DNA of 64,000 bases from Palleronia sp. THAF1 (GTDB taxonomy: Bacteria > Pseudomonadota > Alphaproteobacteria > Rhodobacterales > Rhodobacteraceae): contig NZ_CP045420.1 of assembly GCF_009363795.1 (NCBI RefSeq), positions 291,001 to 355,000 of the forward strand, written 5' to 3'. Below are positions 11,739 through 19,772 of the stretch, in pieces (positions within the stretch are counted from its first letter, which is position 1; every line of letters begins with the position of its first letter). Both the position numbers and the translations under genes were made by a program. Under the pieces are notes generated by a model that saw nothing but the letters and a program-made list of their open reading frames with translations, did not search any database and was not told where the DNA came from.

Positions 11739-12143
11739 ATGATCGGACGGTTGAACCACGTGGCCATCGCAGTGCCGGATTTGGACGCCGCAGCGGCGCA
11801 GTATCGCGGCACGCTGGGGGCAGAGGTCGGCGCACCACAGGATGAGCCGGACCACGGCGTCACCGTCATCTTCATCACGTTGCCGAACACCAAGATCGAA
11901 TTGCTGCACCCGTTGGGCGAAGGCTCTCCCATCGCAGCGTTTCTGGAGAAGAATCCGGCGGGCGGCATTCATCACATCTGCTACGAGGTGGATGACATCA
12001 TCGCCGCGCGCGATCATCTGACAAGTGAAGGCGTGCGGGTTCTGGGCGATGGAGAGCCGAAGATCGGCGCGCATGGCAAGCCGGTGCTGTTCCTGCATCC
12101 CAAGGACTTCACGGGCACCCTGATCGAGTTGGAGCAAGTCTAG
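11739..12143 (+). CDS. mce: methylmalonyl-CoA/ethylmalonyl-CoA epimerase
   Basis: The 134-residue protein is a VOC/glyoxalase-fold epimerase interconverting the stereoisomers of methylmalonyl-CoA (and ethylmalonyl-CoA). It begins MIGRLNHVAIAVPDLD and shows the metal ligands expected of the family: His7, a central IELLHP strand, His79 in GIHHICYEV and Glu130 in GTLIELEQV. CAGGGGG precedes the chosen ATG. The DUF1467 gene starts at the base after its stop, a pairing common in Rhodobacterales. Confidence 0.93.
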   Translation: MIGRLNHVAIAVPDLDAAAAQYRGTLGAEVGAPQDEPDHGVTVIFITLPNTKIELLHPLGEGSPIAAFLEKNPAGGIHHICYEVDDIIAARDHLTSEGVRVLGDGEPKIGAHGKPVLFLHPKDFTGTLIELEQV

Positions 12144-12443
12144 ATGGGCATCACATCCGCGCTGGTTCTCTATGCCGTCGTCTGGTTCATGGTCTTCTTC
12201 GTCGTGCTGCCCATCGGGCTGTCGACGCAAGGTGACGAGGGCGAGATCGTGCCGGGCACCCACGCCAGCAGCCCCGCGCGCTTTCCGCTGAAGCGCAAGG
12301 TCATCCAGACAACCGCTTGGGGCACCGTCATCTGGGCTGTCATCGCCGGCGTGATCCTGTCCGGCGCGATCAGCGTTCGGGATATCGACTGGTTCGACCG
12401 GATGTCGCCCCCCGAGGCGCAATCCGGTGAAACAGATGAGTAA
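12144..12443 (+). CDS. DUF1467 family membrane protein
   Basis: A 99-residue protein with two transmembrane helices (about 4-24 and 57-78) and the DUF1467 pattern WFMVFFVVLPIGLSTQ plus a short loop rich in small residues, then PLKRKVIQTTAWGTVIWAV. Function unknown; it is usually encoded with methylmalonyl-CoA epimerase, as here, where it starts directly after the mce stop. Its last 74 bases overlap the convergent EI24-type gene. Confidence 0.88.
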   Translation: MGITSALVLYAVVWFMVFFVVLPIGLSTQGDEGEIVPGTHASSPARFPLKRKVIQTTAWGTVIWAVIAGVILSGAISVRDIDWFDRMSPPEAQSGETDE

Positions 12444-13101
12444 AGCTGGCCGCGCCCAGTAGTGGCACGGTCAGGTTCACGATGGGGATTGTCAGCGGTA
12501 CCGCCATCAGACATCCCGCCGCCCAGATGCGGAAAGGGTGGCGTGCGCGTAATGCGGCGGCACCTTCAGGGCCAAGGCGTCGCGTGGCGATCAACTGAAT
12601 GTATTCGCGGCCCAGAAGAAAGCCGTTCAGCGCATAGAAGATGAACGGCGCGAAGGGCGGCACGATTAGGTAGGCGATCAGCGCCATCAGGTTCGCCGCG
12701 ATCAGCACGCCCAGAAAGCCCGCGCCATCGCGGATCGACTCAATGATCGACAGGCGCGGGGCCGGGGTCAGGTTCGGGTAGTGCTTCGCCTCGACCGCGT
12801 CTGTCACGTCGTCCAGTAGAAAGCCCGTAAAGACGGAAGCCACAGGCATCATAAGGAACACCGACAGGATCATCAGCCCGACGACCGACAGGCCGGACGC
12901 AATGTCATCCAACCAGCCGATCGTTCCGATGAACGGCAGCGACACGGTGTCGGGCAGCAGCCAGTTCAGCCCCCAGACGGTCGCCGCGCCGAGGCCGACC
13001 AGCAGCAGAACGGTCAGGCCGATCCCGGTCCAGAGCACACGCTGGAACGCCGGGTCGCTGAGTTGCGCGATGGCACGCGCGATGTCGCCAAGGAATTTCA
13101 C
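12370..13101 (-). CDS. EI24 domain (CysZ-like) membrane protein
   Basis: A 243-residue protein with several hydrophobic helices: a pair near 15-45, one near 70-95, a pair near 135-175 around AYLIVPPFAPFIFYALNGFLLGREYIQLIATRR, and one near the end. GREY and the following arginine-rich segment are typical of EI24/CysZ. Some relatives take up sulfate, but no sulfur genes are nearby. GTG 13101 overlaps the nitroreductase TGA (GTGA) and gives the usual N-terminus; TTG 13113 is the alternative. The last ~25 residues are read from DNA also coding DUF1467. Confidence 0.85.
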   Translation of the reverse strand: MKFLGDIARAIAQLSDPAFQRVLWTGIGLTVLLLVGLGAATVWGLNWLLPDTVSLPFIGTIGWLDDIASGLSVVGLMILSVFLMMPVASVFTGFLLDDVTDAVEAKHYPNLTPAPRLSIIESIRDGAGFLGVLIAANLMALIAYLIVPPFAPFIFYALNGFLLGREYIQLIATRRLGPEGAAALRARHPFRIWAAGCLMAVPLTIPIVNLTVPLLGAASFTHLFHRIAPRGATSGRTSRYPER

Positions 13102-13676
13102 TGCGTGACCCAATCGACCTTTGTGTCTAGGTCGGGACGGGGGCGGTCGGGCGGCGGTGTCGTTTCGGTGCCGATGTGGATCAGGCCCGCGACCATCTCA
13201 TGCTCGGCCAAGCCAAGGCCGTTCGCCATGAAGACCCGGTCATGGCTGGCCCAGCCGGACAGCCAGTTGGCTCCCCAGCCTGACGCAAGGGCCGCGTTCA
13301 CAAGGCTCAGGCAGACGGCACCCGCAGACAGGATCTGCTCGATGTGGGGCACCTTTGGGCTGTCCACTGGCGAGGCGATGACGGCGACGGCCAACCCGCC
13401 ATCGGCATATTGCAGGCGCTGCTTGTCGATCTCTTCCGGCGTGCGCCCCAGCGCTTTGCCCCGTTCCCCGACCAATTCCGCCAGCCGCATCAGCGCCGCC
13501 CGTTCCAGCACGATCAGACGCCATGGCTCCAGCTTGCCATGATCGGGGCTGCGCAGGGCAGCGGTCAGGATCGGCAGCAGGTCTTCGCGCGTGGGCACCG
13601 GCGCGGTCAGCGTCTTTGCGGGGCGCGAACGACGTGTCAGCAAGAAATCCAGCGCGGCGGGGTTGGGCGGGGGCAT
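13098..13676 (-). CDS. nitroreductase family protein
   Basis: The 192-residue FMN-dependent oxidoreductase has the RSRPAKTL-type N-terminus that binds FMN phosphate, PDHGKLEPWRLIVL in the middle and NALASGWGANWLSG followed by GLAEHEMVAGLIHIGT near the C-terminus, matching the YdjA-like nitroreductases. The physiological substrate is not evident. The start MPPPNPAALDF has GGAG 6 bases upstream. Co-translation with the downstream EI24 gene is suggested by the GTGA overlap. Confidence 0.92.
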   Translation of the reverse strand: MPPPNPAALDFLLTRRSRPAKTLTAPVPTREDLLPILTAALRSPDHGKLEPWRLIVLERAALMRLAELVGERGKALGRTPEEIDKQRLQYADGGLAVAVIASPVDSPKVPHIEQILSAGAVCLSLVNAALASGWGANWLSGWASHDRVFMANGLGLAEHEMVAGLIHIGTETTPPPDRPRPDLDTKVDWVTQ

Positions 13677-13846
13677 GGCAGACTCCATTCGTGTCGGTGT
13701 GCATGTCGGGCTTGCGCGCGGACGGGTCAAGGCGCGGCAGGGATGTCACAGGTGCGCGCGCCATATCGGGCCTGCCCCGACGCGCCCGCTTTGCGCCGGG
13801 CGGGACGGGTGGCACAAGGGGTCCGACACACAGGAAAGGCCGGATC

Positions 13847-14122
13847 ATGCGTCGCAGCTTTGTCACGTTTCTTGCGTTGGGCGCCCTTGCGGGCTGCGTC
13901 TCGCTGGGAAGCCCCACGGTCGTCCGCAACACCGGGGCCGAGCTTCTGAAACTGCGCGCGGGGCCGGGGCTGGGATACAATGTGATCCTCGGCCTGCCCG
14001 ACGGCACCCGCCTCGTGCGCCGCGATTGCGTAACAGAGGTCGGCCAACTGTGGTGCCGCGTCTCCTTGGCCGATGCGCCGACGATCACGGGGTATGTGGC
14101 AGAGGATTATCTGTCGGATTGA
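13847..14122 (+). CDS. SH3 domain lipoprotein
   Basis: A 91-residue protein with a lipoprotein signal peptide ending LAG-Cys17 and a bacterial SH3 (SH3_3) domain: ELLKLRAGPGLGYNVILGLPDGTRLVRRD ... LWCRVSL ... GYVAEDYLSD. Such domains bind peptidoglycan peptides or other envelope partners. It is divergent from the nitroreductase, with GGAAAGG upstream of the ATG. Confidence 0.85.
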   Translation: MRRSFVTFLALGALAGCVSLGSPTVVRNTGAELLKLRAGPGLGYNVILGLPDGTRLVRRDCVTEVGQLWCRVSLADAPTITGYVAEDYLSD

Positions 14123-14144
14123 GGGGGCTTTTAGGCTTGGAGTA

Positions 14145-14171
14145 GAACCGCCGAAGGTTCGGTTCGAGTCC
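14145..14171 (+). other. tRNA T-arm-like fragment at the edge of an AT-rich patch
   Basis: GGTTCGAGTCC (14161-14171) is identical to a common tRNA T-arm half, and just before it GAACC/GGTTC forms a small hairpin (14145-14160). No acceptor stem, D-arm or CCA is found around it, so it is not a functional tRNA. It could be a leftover of an integration at a tRNA 3' end, or coincidence. Confidence 0.25.
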
Positions 14172-14293
14172 AGAGTGACCGAATGCTGCAGCGCGAAAAA
14201 TGGAAGATTTTATTTGGGGCAACAGCAGTTCAGGATATATTTTTGACTCCTAGGTAATTAGATTTTTAGTGGAGCGGCTTGCCCATGCCAAAG

Positions 14294-14659
14294 CTAGCTG
14301 GCGTTGGCCGCCTGAAATCTAACCAGCTCTTTGAAGGCGGGCGAAGTCGAAATTTCCGCAGCTAGATCTTGCGGCATCCCGCGCGCAATCATTCGGCGAA
14401 ACAGAATTTCTGAAAACGATGTACTTTGGCCCGCAACTCCAGTGGGGGCGATATCGGCAGGAGAAGTTGCCGCTGCACAGCCGGTGCTTAGTCCATCGGC
14501 CGGCCGACCCTCCGCTGCTAAGCGCTTTTCGGCTGCGACGTAAATGGCGCACTCTTGTTCAGCAAGCGACTGTACCGCTTGAGGATTGGAAACCACGCTT
14601 GTTTGGCACCCTGGAACAACGAAGATAGTGGCGATTATTGCGAGTATTTTCCAATTCAT
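14294..14659 (-). CDS. orphan lipoprotein in a low-GC patch
   Basis: A 121-residue protein with a lipoprotein signal (MNWKILAIIATIFVVPGC, lipid-attached Cys18) and no recognisable domain after it. Two further cysteines (about 37 and 60) could form a disulfide. AGGA lies 8 bases before the ATG. The gene and its flanks (about 14180-14780) are clearly richer in A+T than the rest of the window, and codon choice includes many A/T third positions, which suggests acquisition from elsewhere. No homologue comes to mind. Confidence 0.6.
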   Translation of the reverse strand: MNWKILAIIATIFVVPGCQTSVVSNPQAVQSLAEQECAIYVAAEKRLAAEGRPADGLSTGCAAATSPADIAPTGVAGQSTSFSEILFRRMIARGMPQDLAAEISTSPAFKELVRFQAANAS

Positions 14660-15013
14660 AAGGAAGGTCCTGACTTCAATAGCAATTTGGCCGACTTTTT
14701 GGCACTCGATAAAGAGTATTAAGTGGTCTGTCTATACAGTCCAGAAAGTGTTCCAATCTTTTCTTTTCTGATCAACTGAGCGCTACGGCGCGCATCAATG
14801 GCGTAGCCCGCCGCGCTTTCGGTTAGCCGTCCTGCGAACAGCCGAACCGTCGACGCCGGCACCGCGCGTTGGCTTCCCCTGCAAACGATGACCATGAAGC
14901 AATCCACCCAGATTCCAGATCGCCGGTCCCCAGCCGACCAATTTCGCCTCACCGTGAGTTTCTGAAAAGTCCGCACAGCCGCCATTCGCCAACGCTCCGC
15001 TAGGCCCCGTCTC
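14660..15013. other. 354-base gap without a supported gene
   Basis: The left part (to about 14780) is AT-rich and probably holds the promoter of the minus-strand lipoprotein. The right part (14790-15010) returns to normal GC. It contains minus-strand open frames of 65 and 105 codons that overlap in different frames, lack a convincing ribosome binding site and show low-complexity basic translations, so I do not call a gene. Confidence 0.5.
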
Positions 15014-15250
15014 CTAACGCTTTCCCCTGATCTCATACGCCCCTTCCGGCAGATCGAGCGCAGCGGCCAGATCGGACACCTGAGCGGGCGATAGGGTGAT
15101 GCGCATCAGGCGGTCGGTGTGGGGGTCGACCTGCTCGACCGTCACGCAATCGTCGAACGCGTTGATGGTGATGTCCGCCTGCCGATGATTGGCCGGGGCG
15201 TCGACCAGCGTGATGACGGTGGCGTCGAACTCGTGCTCGATGGTGAACAT
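15014..15250 (-). CDS. small conserved-looking hypothetical protein
   Basis: A 78-residue acidic soluble protein starting MFTIEHEFDATVITLVD. It alternates predicted strands (ATVITLVD, ADITINAFDDCVTVEQVD) and ends with a helix and short strand (AQVSDLAAALDLPEGAYEIR). No named family is recognised. ATG 15250 is preferred to ATG 15277 because the protein core begins there. It is divergent from the M48 protease gene. Confidence 0.7.
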   Translation of the reverse strand: MFTIEHEFDATVITLVDAPANHRQADITINAFDDCVTVEQVDPHTDRLMRITLSPAQVSDLAAALDLPEGAYEIRGKR

Positions 15251-15378
15251 GGGACGCGGGCCTGTGATTGGGAGCATAACGCTTGCAAGCTGTCCCGGAT
15301 CACGTCTGCGCGCAACCGCTGGTCGCGCTCGCCCAAGCCGCTAATGTGGGGATCAGACCCGAGCCCGGAGCCCGTCCC

Positions 15379-16083
15379 ATGCGCATCCTCGCCCTGATCC
15401 TGTCATTGACCCTTGCGGGCTGTGTGACCACGCCCGTCGTCGTGGCCACACCAACCGCGCCACGGCCCGCGCCGGGGCCCGTCGTTACCCGCAGCCCGAC
15501 GCAGGCCGCGCAGTCCTTCGTGCAGGTGGTGGAAGACGTGATGCCCGTCGCCCGTGCCGCCTGTAACGCACGGACGCAAGGCGTGCGCTGCGATTACCTG
15601 GTGGTGGTCGACGACCGCATGAACCAACCGCCCAACGCCTTCCAGACGCTGGGGCGCAACAATCAGCCGGTGGTTGGCTTCACGCTGCCGTTGATCCTGT
15701 CGGCTCGGAACGACGATGAGCTGGCGTTCATCTTGGCGCACGAGGCCGCGCACCATATCGAGGGGCACATCGCACGGGGCCGCGCGTCGGCCCGGTCCGG
15801 TGCTCTGGTGGCCGGGGCCTTGGTGGCCGCTTCCGGTGGGGATGCAATCGCGGTGCGAGAGGCGCAAGATTTCGGCGCGTTCTACGGCGCGCGCCGCTAC
15901 GCGCAGGGGTTCGAGTTGGAGGCAGATTCGCTGGGCGCGGTGCTGGCCGAGCAGGCCGGCTACGATGCGGTGCGGGGCATCATGTTCTTCCAGAACGCCC
16001 CCGATCCCGGCACCCGGTTCCTTGGCACCCATCCGCCCAATGCGCAGCGTATCGCCAATGTGCGGCGGGTTGTCGGGCGATAA
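15379..16083 (+). CDS. M48 family metalloprotease lipoprotein
   Basis: A 234-residue protein with a lipoprotein signal (LAG-Cys15) and an M48 peptidase domain: zinc motif HEAAH at 121-125 and the third ligand in GFELEADSLG, followed by THPPNAQRI, the usual end of the domain. Relatives such as LoiP/BepA act in the periplasm on outer membrane proteins; this short form lacks the BepA TPR domain. A proline-rich linker (20-40) connects the lipid anchor to the enzyme. Confidence 0.9.
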   Translation: MRILALILSLTLAGCVTTPVVVATPTAPRPAPGPVVTRSPTQAAQSFVQVVEDVMPVARAACNARTQGVRCDYLVVVDDRMNQPPNAFQTLGRNNQPVVGFTLPLILSARNDDELAFILAHEAAHHIEGHIARGRASARSGALVAGALVAASGGDAIAVREAQDFGAFYGARRYAQGFELEADSLGAVLAEQAGYDAVRGIMFFQNAPDPGTRFLGTHPPNAQRIANVRRVVGR

Positions 16084-16159
16084 CGGCGGAGTGAAGGCAG
16101 AATTGGAACCTCGTTCGGAAGCGTTTGTTCTTAGGGCACTAAACTGAACGGAGTAACTC

Positions 16160-17200
16160 ATGTCCCGCCTTATGTTTCCCCTTGGCGCCACTTTGGCGCT
16201 GACCACCGCGCTGCCTGTGATGGCACAAGATGACAGTCAGTCCAGCCCGGTCCTCTATCCCGAAATTCAGTCCTTTCTTGAGACGTTGGAAGGCGCCCCG
16301 GCGATCAACACGTTGCCTCCCGAAGAGGCGCGGCAGATTCTGATCGACACCCAGACCGGTGCGGATGTCGATATGCCCGAAGCCAGCGTCGAAGAGATGA
16401 CGCTGCCGGTCGGCCCGGACAGCGATACCACTGTTTACGTCGTGCGCCCCGATGGTGCCGGTGACGAAGCACTTCCCGGTGTCGTGTATTTCCACGGCGG
16501 CGGCTGGATCTTGGGCAACTTCACCACGCACGAACGCCTGATGCGCGAAATGGCCAACAAGACGAACGCAGCTAACGTCTTCGTTGAATACGCGCCGTCG
16601 CCCGAGCAAAAACACCCCTATGCCATCGAACAAGATTACGGCGTGTTGGAATACGTGGCCCAGAACCCCGAAGAGTTCGGCATCGACGGCGAACGTCTTG
16701 CCATCGCGGGCGACTCGGTCGGCGGACACATGGTCGCCACGGTCGCCATGATGGCGCGACAGAACGGCGGCCCAGAGATCGACGCGCAGGTGATGTTCTA
16801 CCCTGTGACCACCGCCGAGTTGGACAGCGACAGCTATTCCGAGTTCGCGGATGGCCCGTGGCTGACCAAAGCCATGATGGAATGGTTCTGGGATGCCTAC
16901 CTGCCCGAGGGCGCCGATACGTCCGACCCGATGATCTCGCCCCTGATGGCCGAGCAGGATGTGCTTGCCGATTTCGCGCCGACCCTTGTCATCACCGACG
17001 AAAACGACGTGCTCCGTGACGAGGGCGAGGCTTTCGCCGAGAAGCTGGCGCAGGCGGGCGTCGAGGTCGAGAGCGTGCGCTACAACGACACGATGCACGA
17101 CTTCGTCATGCTCAATCCGATCGCGAACACCCCGTCGACCCGCGGCGCCATTGATCGCGCCTCCAATTTCCTGAGCGATCACCTGACCGCCGACGAGTGA
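16160..17200 (+). CDS. secreted alpha/beta-hydrolase (HSL-type esterase)
   Basis: A 346-residue protein with a Sec signal peptide (cleavage likely after VMA-Q, residue 22). It belongs to the hormone-sensitive-lipase branch: oxyanion motif HGGG (112-115), nucleophile Ser186 in GDSVGG, an acid in LVITDENDVLRDEG and His in NDTMHDF. Most bacterial HSL-family enzymes are cytoplasmic, so the export signal is notable. The natural ester substrate is unknown. A clear terminator follows. Confidence 0.9.
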   Translation: MSRLMFPLGATLALTTALPVMAQDDSQSSPVLYPEIQSFLETLEGAPAINTLPPEEARQILIDTQTGADVDMPEASVEEMTLPVGPDSDTTVYVVRPDGAGDEALPGVVYFHGGGWILGNFTTHERLMREMANKTNAANVFVEYAPSPEQKHPYAIEQDYGVLEYVAQNPEEFGIDGERLAIAGDSVGGHMVATVAMMARQNGGPEIDAQVMFYPVTTAELDSDSYSEFADGPWLTKAMMEWFWDAYLPEGADTSDPMISPLMAEQDVLADFAPTLVITDENDVLRDEGEAFAEKLAQAGVEVESVRYNDTMHDFVMLNPIANTPSTRGAIDRASNFLSDHLTADE

Positions 17201-17223
17201 TTTTCTGGACAATCAGGATTTGG

Positions 17224-17251
17224 CCCGCCCCTTCGCCGGGGCGGGCTTTTT
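17224..17251 (+). terminator. intrinsic terminator of the esterase gene
   Basis: CCCGCCCC pairs with GGGGCGGG around TTCGCC and is followed directly by TTTTT, a textbook rho-independent terminator 23 bases after the stop. Confidence 0.9.
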
Positions 17252-17526
17252 CATGCCCGATTGTAGAGTGCTGCGGCAATGAGCAGGCAAAGAACGGATA
17301 GTGCTCCCGGAAGAAGAACAGGCCAGAGCGGCGGGGCGTTGGTGGCGATCCGGGGCTTCAGCGGTCCGATGACCCCAAGAGACGCCACCCGGTCCACCGG
17401 GCGCGCTGTCGGCGCCGGGCTTGATGAGGGCAGAAAATCGGGCGGGGTCAGTTTCACCGGCACTGCCGGGTCAGGCAGTGATGGAGAGGCCCAAAGGCCG
17501 GTGGTCAAGAGAAGCGAGAGAAGCAT
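17251..17526 (-). CDS. hypothetical protein with signal peptide and C-terminal helix
   Basis: A 91-residue open frame with a signal-like N-terminus (MLLSLLLTTGLWASPS), a proline-rich middle and a C-terminal hydrophobic helix (LLPGALSVLCLLIAAALYNRA). This layout resembles small surface proteins sorted by a C-terminal anchor, but no sorting motif is clear. No good ribosome binding site is seen. It could be real or a chance frame; the reading is supported mainly by its two well-formed hydrophobic ends. Confidence 0.4.
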   Translation of the reverse strand: MLLSLLLTTGLWASPSLPDPAVPVKLTPPDFLPSSSPAPTARPVDRVASLGVIGPLKPRIATNAPPLWPVLLPGALSVLCLLIAAALYNRA

Positions 17527-17592
17527 AGATCAGAACATGGTGTGCTGCCTTGCTCTTGCCCAGTTTTCGCCACGATATGCGGTGAAAGCGGA

Positions 17593-17621
17593 AACAATCC
17601 GAGGTTTGTGTGCGGATTGTT
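17593..17621 (-). terminator. inverted repeat downstream of rimO
   Basis: AACAATCCG and CGGATTGTT form a perfect 9-bp inverted repeat with an 11-base centre, 65 bases after the rimO stop. The T content after it is low, so it may instead be an operator for the small gene ending at 17251. Confidence 0.35.
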
Positions 17622-17686
17622 CTCGAAAATGATGGGAAATGCCGGGTTTCCGAGTTTAGGCAGACCGCGTCGCGGACTCGTCGTGT

Positions 17687-19099
17687 CTAGTGTCGGATCG
17701 ACCCCCAAAGATCATACTCGCCCGCCTCGTCCACTTCGACGGTAACGATATCCCCCGGCGACAAATCCTCGTGCCCCTCGTCGATATACAGATGCCCGTC
17801 GATCTCCGGCGCGTCGCCCTTGGTGCGGCAGGTGGCGGCGTCGTCTTCCACAAGATCCACGATCACTTCCATCCGGGTGCCGACTTTGGCCTCCAGCTTC
17901 GCCTCGGAAATCGCTTGGGCCTTCTCCATGAACCGCTCCCAACGATCCTGCTTAACCTCGTCGGGCACATGGTCGGGCAGGGCGTTCGACCGCGCGCCGT
18001 CCACGTTTTCATATTGGAAGCAGCCGATGCGATCCAGCTGCGCCTCGTCCAGCCAGTCAAGCAGGGTCTGGAATTCGGCCTCGGTCTCGCCGGGATAGCC
18101 GACGATGAAGGTCGAGCGCAGCACCAGATCGGGACAGGACGCGCGCCACGCGGCGATCTCGTCCAGCGTGCGGGCGGCGGCGGCGGGGCGGGCCATGCGC
18201 TTCAGCACCTCGGGGTGAGCATGTTGGAACGGAATGTCCAGGTAAGGCAGCAATCCGTTCGCCGGATCGGCCATCAGCGGCACCAGTTCGCGCACGTGGG
18301 GGTAGGGGTAGACGTAGTGCAGCCGGACCCATGCCCCAAGCTGGCCCAACTCGCGAGACAGGCCAAGGATCGGCGCTTTCTCGGGCCGCTCTGCCCAGTC
18401 GGTCCCATAGGCGCTGGTGTCTTGGCTGATCACCAGCAACTCGCGCACCCCGGACTCGACCAGCTTTTCCGCCTCGCGCAACACCGCCTTCTGGGGACGC
18501 GATTGCAGACGCCCGCGCATGTCGGGAATGATGCAGAACTTGCACTTATGGTTACAGCCCTCGGAGATCTTGAGGTAGCTGTAGTGGCGCGGCGTCAGCG
18601 ACACGCCCGATGCCGGCAGCAGGTCGACGAAAGGATCTGGGTCTGGCGGCACGGCGGCGTGGACGGCGTCCAACACTTGCTCGTATTGATGTGGCCCGGT
18701 GACCGCCAGAACCTTCGGATGTGCGCCGGTGATGTAGTCGGCCTCTGCGCCCAGACAGCCGGTGACGATGACGCGACCGTTCTCGCGCAGGGCCTCGCCG
18801 ATGGCGTCCAGGCTCTCTGCCTTGGCGCTATCAAGGAACCCGCAGGTGTTCACGATCACAGCATCCGCACCGGTGTAATCGGGCGAGATGCCGTAGCCTT
18901 CTGCCCGCAGCCGCGTCAGGATGCGCTCGCTGTCGACCAGCGCCTTTGGGCAGCCAAGGGACACCATGCCGATGGTTGGCCCGGCGCCACGCCGCGCGGG
19001 GCCGGTGGTGTCTAGGTCGCGCTGCAACCGGGCGTTGGCGTCGCGCGGAACGCGCGCATTGGCGAGGTCGGGACGCAATGAAGGAGGGTTCTGTGCCAT
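17687..19099 (-). CDS. rimO: ribosomal protein uS12 methylthiotransferase RimO
   Basis: The 470-residue radical SAM enzyme adds a methylthio group to an aspartate of ribosomal protein S12. It has the N-terminal MTTase domain ([12 protein letters not shown], then [11 protein letters not shown] and VTGCLGA giving three cluster cysteines), the radical SAM core with Cys-x3-Cys-x2-Cys in [10 protein letters not shown], and a C-terminal TRAM domain. The RimO-specific start of the motif SLGCPKxLVDSE separates it from Mia[12 protein letters not shown] at 19099 is chosen because AAGGGGCGGC precedes it. Confidence 0.96.
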   Translation of the reverse strand: MAQNPPSLRPDLANARVPRDANARLQRDLDTTGPARRGAGPTIGMVSLGCPKALVDSERILTRLRAEGYGISPDYTGADAVIVNTCGFLDSAKAESLDAIGEALRENGRVIVTGCLGAEADYITGAHPKVLAVTGPHQYEQVLDAVHAAVPPDPDPFVDLLPASGVSLTPRHYSYLKISEGCNHKCKFCIIPDMRGRLQSRPQKAVLREAEKLVESGVRELLVISQDTSAYGTDWAERPEKAPILGLSRELGQLGAWVRLHYVYPYPHVRELVPLMADPANGLLPYLDIPFQHAHPEVLKRMARPAAAARTLDEIAAWRASCPDLVLRSTFIVGYPGETEAEFQTLLDWLDEAQLDRIGCFQYENVDGARSNALPDHVPDEVKQDRWERFMEKAQAISEAKLEAKVGTRMEVIVDLVEDDAATCRTKGDAPEIDGHLYIDEGHEDLSPGDIVTVEVDEAGEYDLWGSIRH

Positions 19100-19142
19100 G
19101 CCGCCCCTTAGCGGAACGTGGCGGCCTGCGCAAAGCCTCTCC

Positions 19143-19165
19143 CTTCTTTGTTTTCCCAAATACTC
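19143..19165 (-). repeat. degenerate copy of the 3'-end element tail
   Basis: Read on the minus strand, GAGTATTTGGGAAAAC followed by AAAGAAG matches the tail of the repeat found at 4285, 30625 and 60792, but without the hairpin part and lying upstream of rimO rather than after a stop. Confidence 0.45.
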
Positions 19166-19254
19166 ATGGCCCGCCACTCGCCATCGGCGCGCTTCCGCCA
19201 GCGTGACGAGCGCGGCTCTTGCCAGAATCGACCCCACGCGGCACGAGGATCGCC

Positions 19255-19728
19255 ATGATACGCATGATGATCCTTCTGGTCGCCCTGTCGGCCTGCGCCG
19301 CCGCGCCGGATGTGACCCGCGCGCCCGCGCCGACGCTCAATCCCGGCGAGACGGGTCAGATGAGGGCGCTTGTCAATAAATACGCGGCAATCCACGAGAT
19401 CCCGGCCAGCCTGATCCACCGCGTCATCCAGCGCGAAAGCGACTACCGTCCAGGTGCGCGCAACGGCCCCTATTGGGGGCTGATGCAGATCCTGCCCCAG
19501 ACCGCGCGCACCATGGGCCACCAGGGTCCGCCAAGCGATCTGCTCGATGCCGAAACCAACCTGACCTACGCGGGGCGATACCTGAAGGGCGCGTGGATGG
19601 TGTCCGACGGCGATGAGCACGCGGCGATGATGTGGTATGCCAAGGGCTATTACTACGAAGCCAAGCGCCGCTGCCTTCTGCGCGCCACCGGCCTGAACGA
19701 CCGAGAGACAGCGCGCCACTGCCGCTAA
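19255..19728 (+). CDS. lytic transglycosylase lipoprotein
   Basis: The 157-residue protein has a lipoprotein signal (LSA-Cys14) and an SLT domain: catalytic Glu61 in [14 protein letters not shown], then [14 protein letters not shown] and [10 protein letters not shown], and [16 protein letters not shown] in place of the usual A-YNAG. It would cleave peptidoglycan between MurNAc and GlcNAc at the outer membrane's inner face. Short for the family, close to EmtA-like enzymes. It is divergent from rimO. Confidence 0.88.
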   Translation: MIRMMILLVALSACAAAPDVTRAPAPTLNPGETGQMRALVNKYAAIHEIPASLIHRVIQRESDYRPGARNGPYWGLMQILPQTARTMGHQGPPSDLLDAETNLTYAGRYLKGAWMVSDGDEHAAMMWYAKGYYYEAKRRCLLRATGLNDRETARHCR

Positions 19729-19772
19729 GGCACCACCTTGCACCCCCCGGCGACAGCGGTCATCTGAAACCC

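Noticed and set aside
14145-14185. tRNA gene
   Set aside because: Only a T-arm-like half is present; no acceptor stem, D-arm or anticodon arm can be built around it.
14719-15036. 105-codon minus-strand frame
   Set aside because: No ribosome binding site, overlaps another frame of similar quality and the start of the AT-rich patch, and its translation has no recognisable structure.
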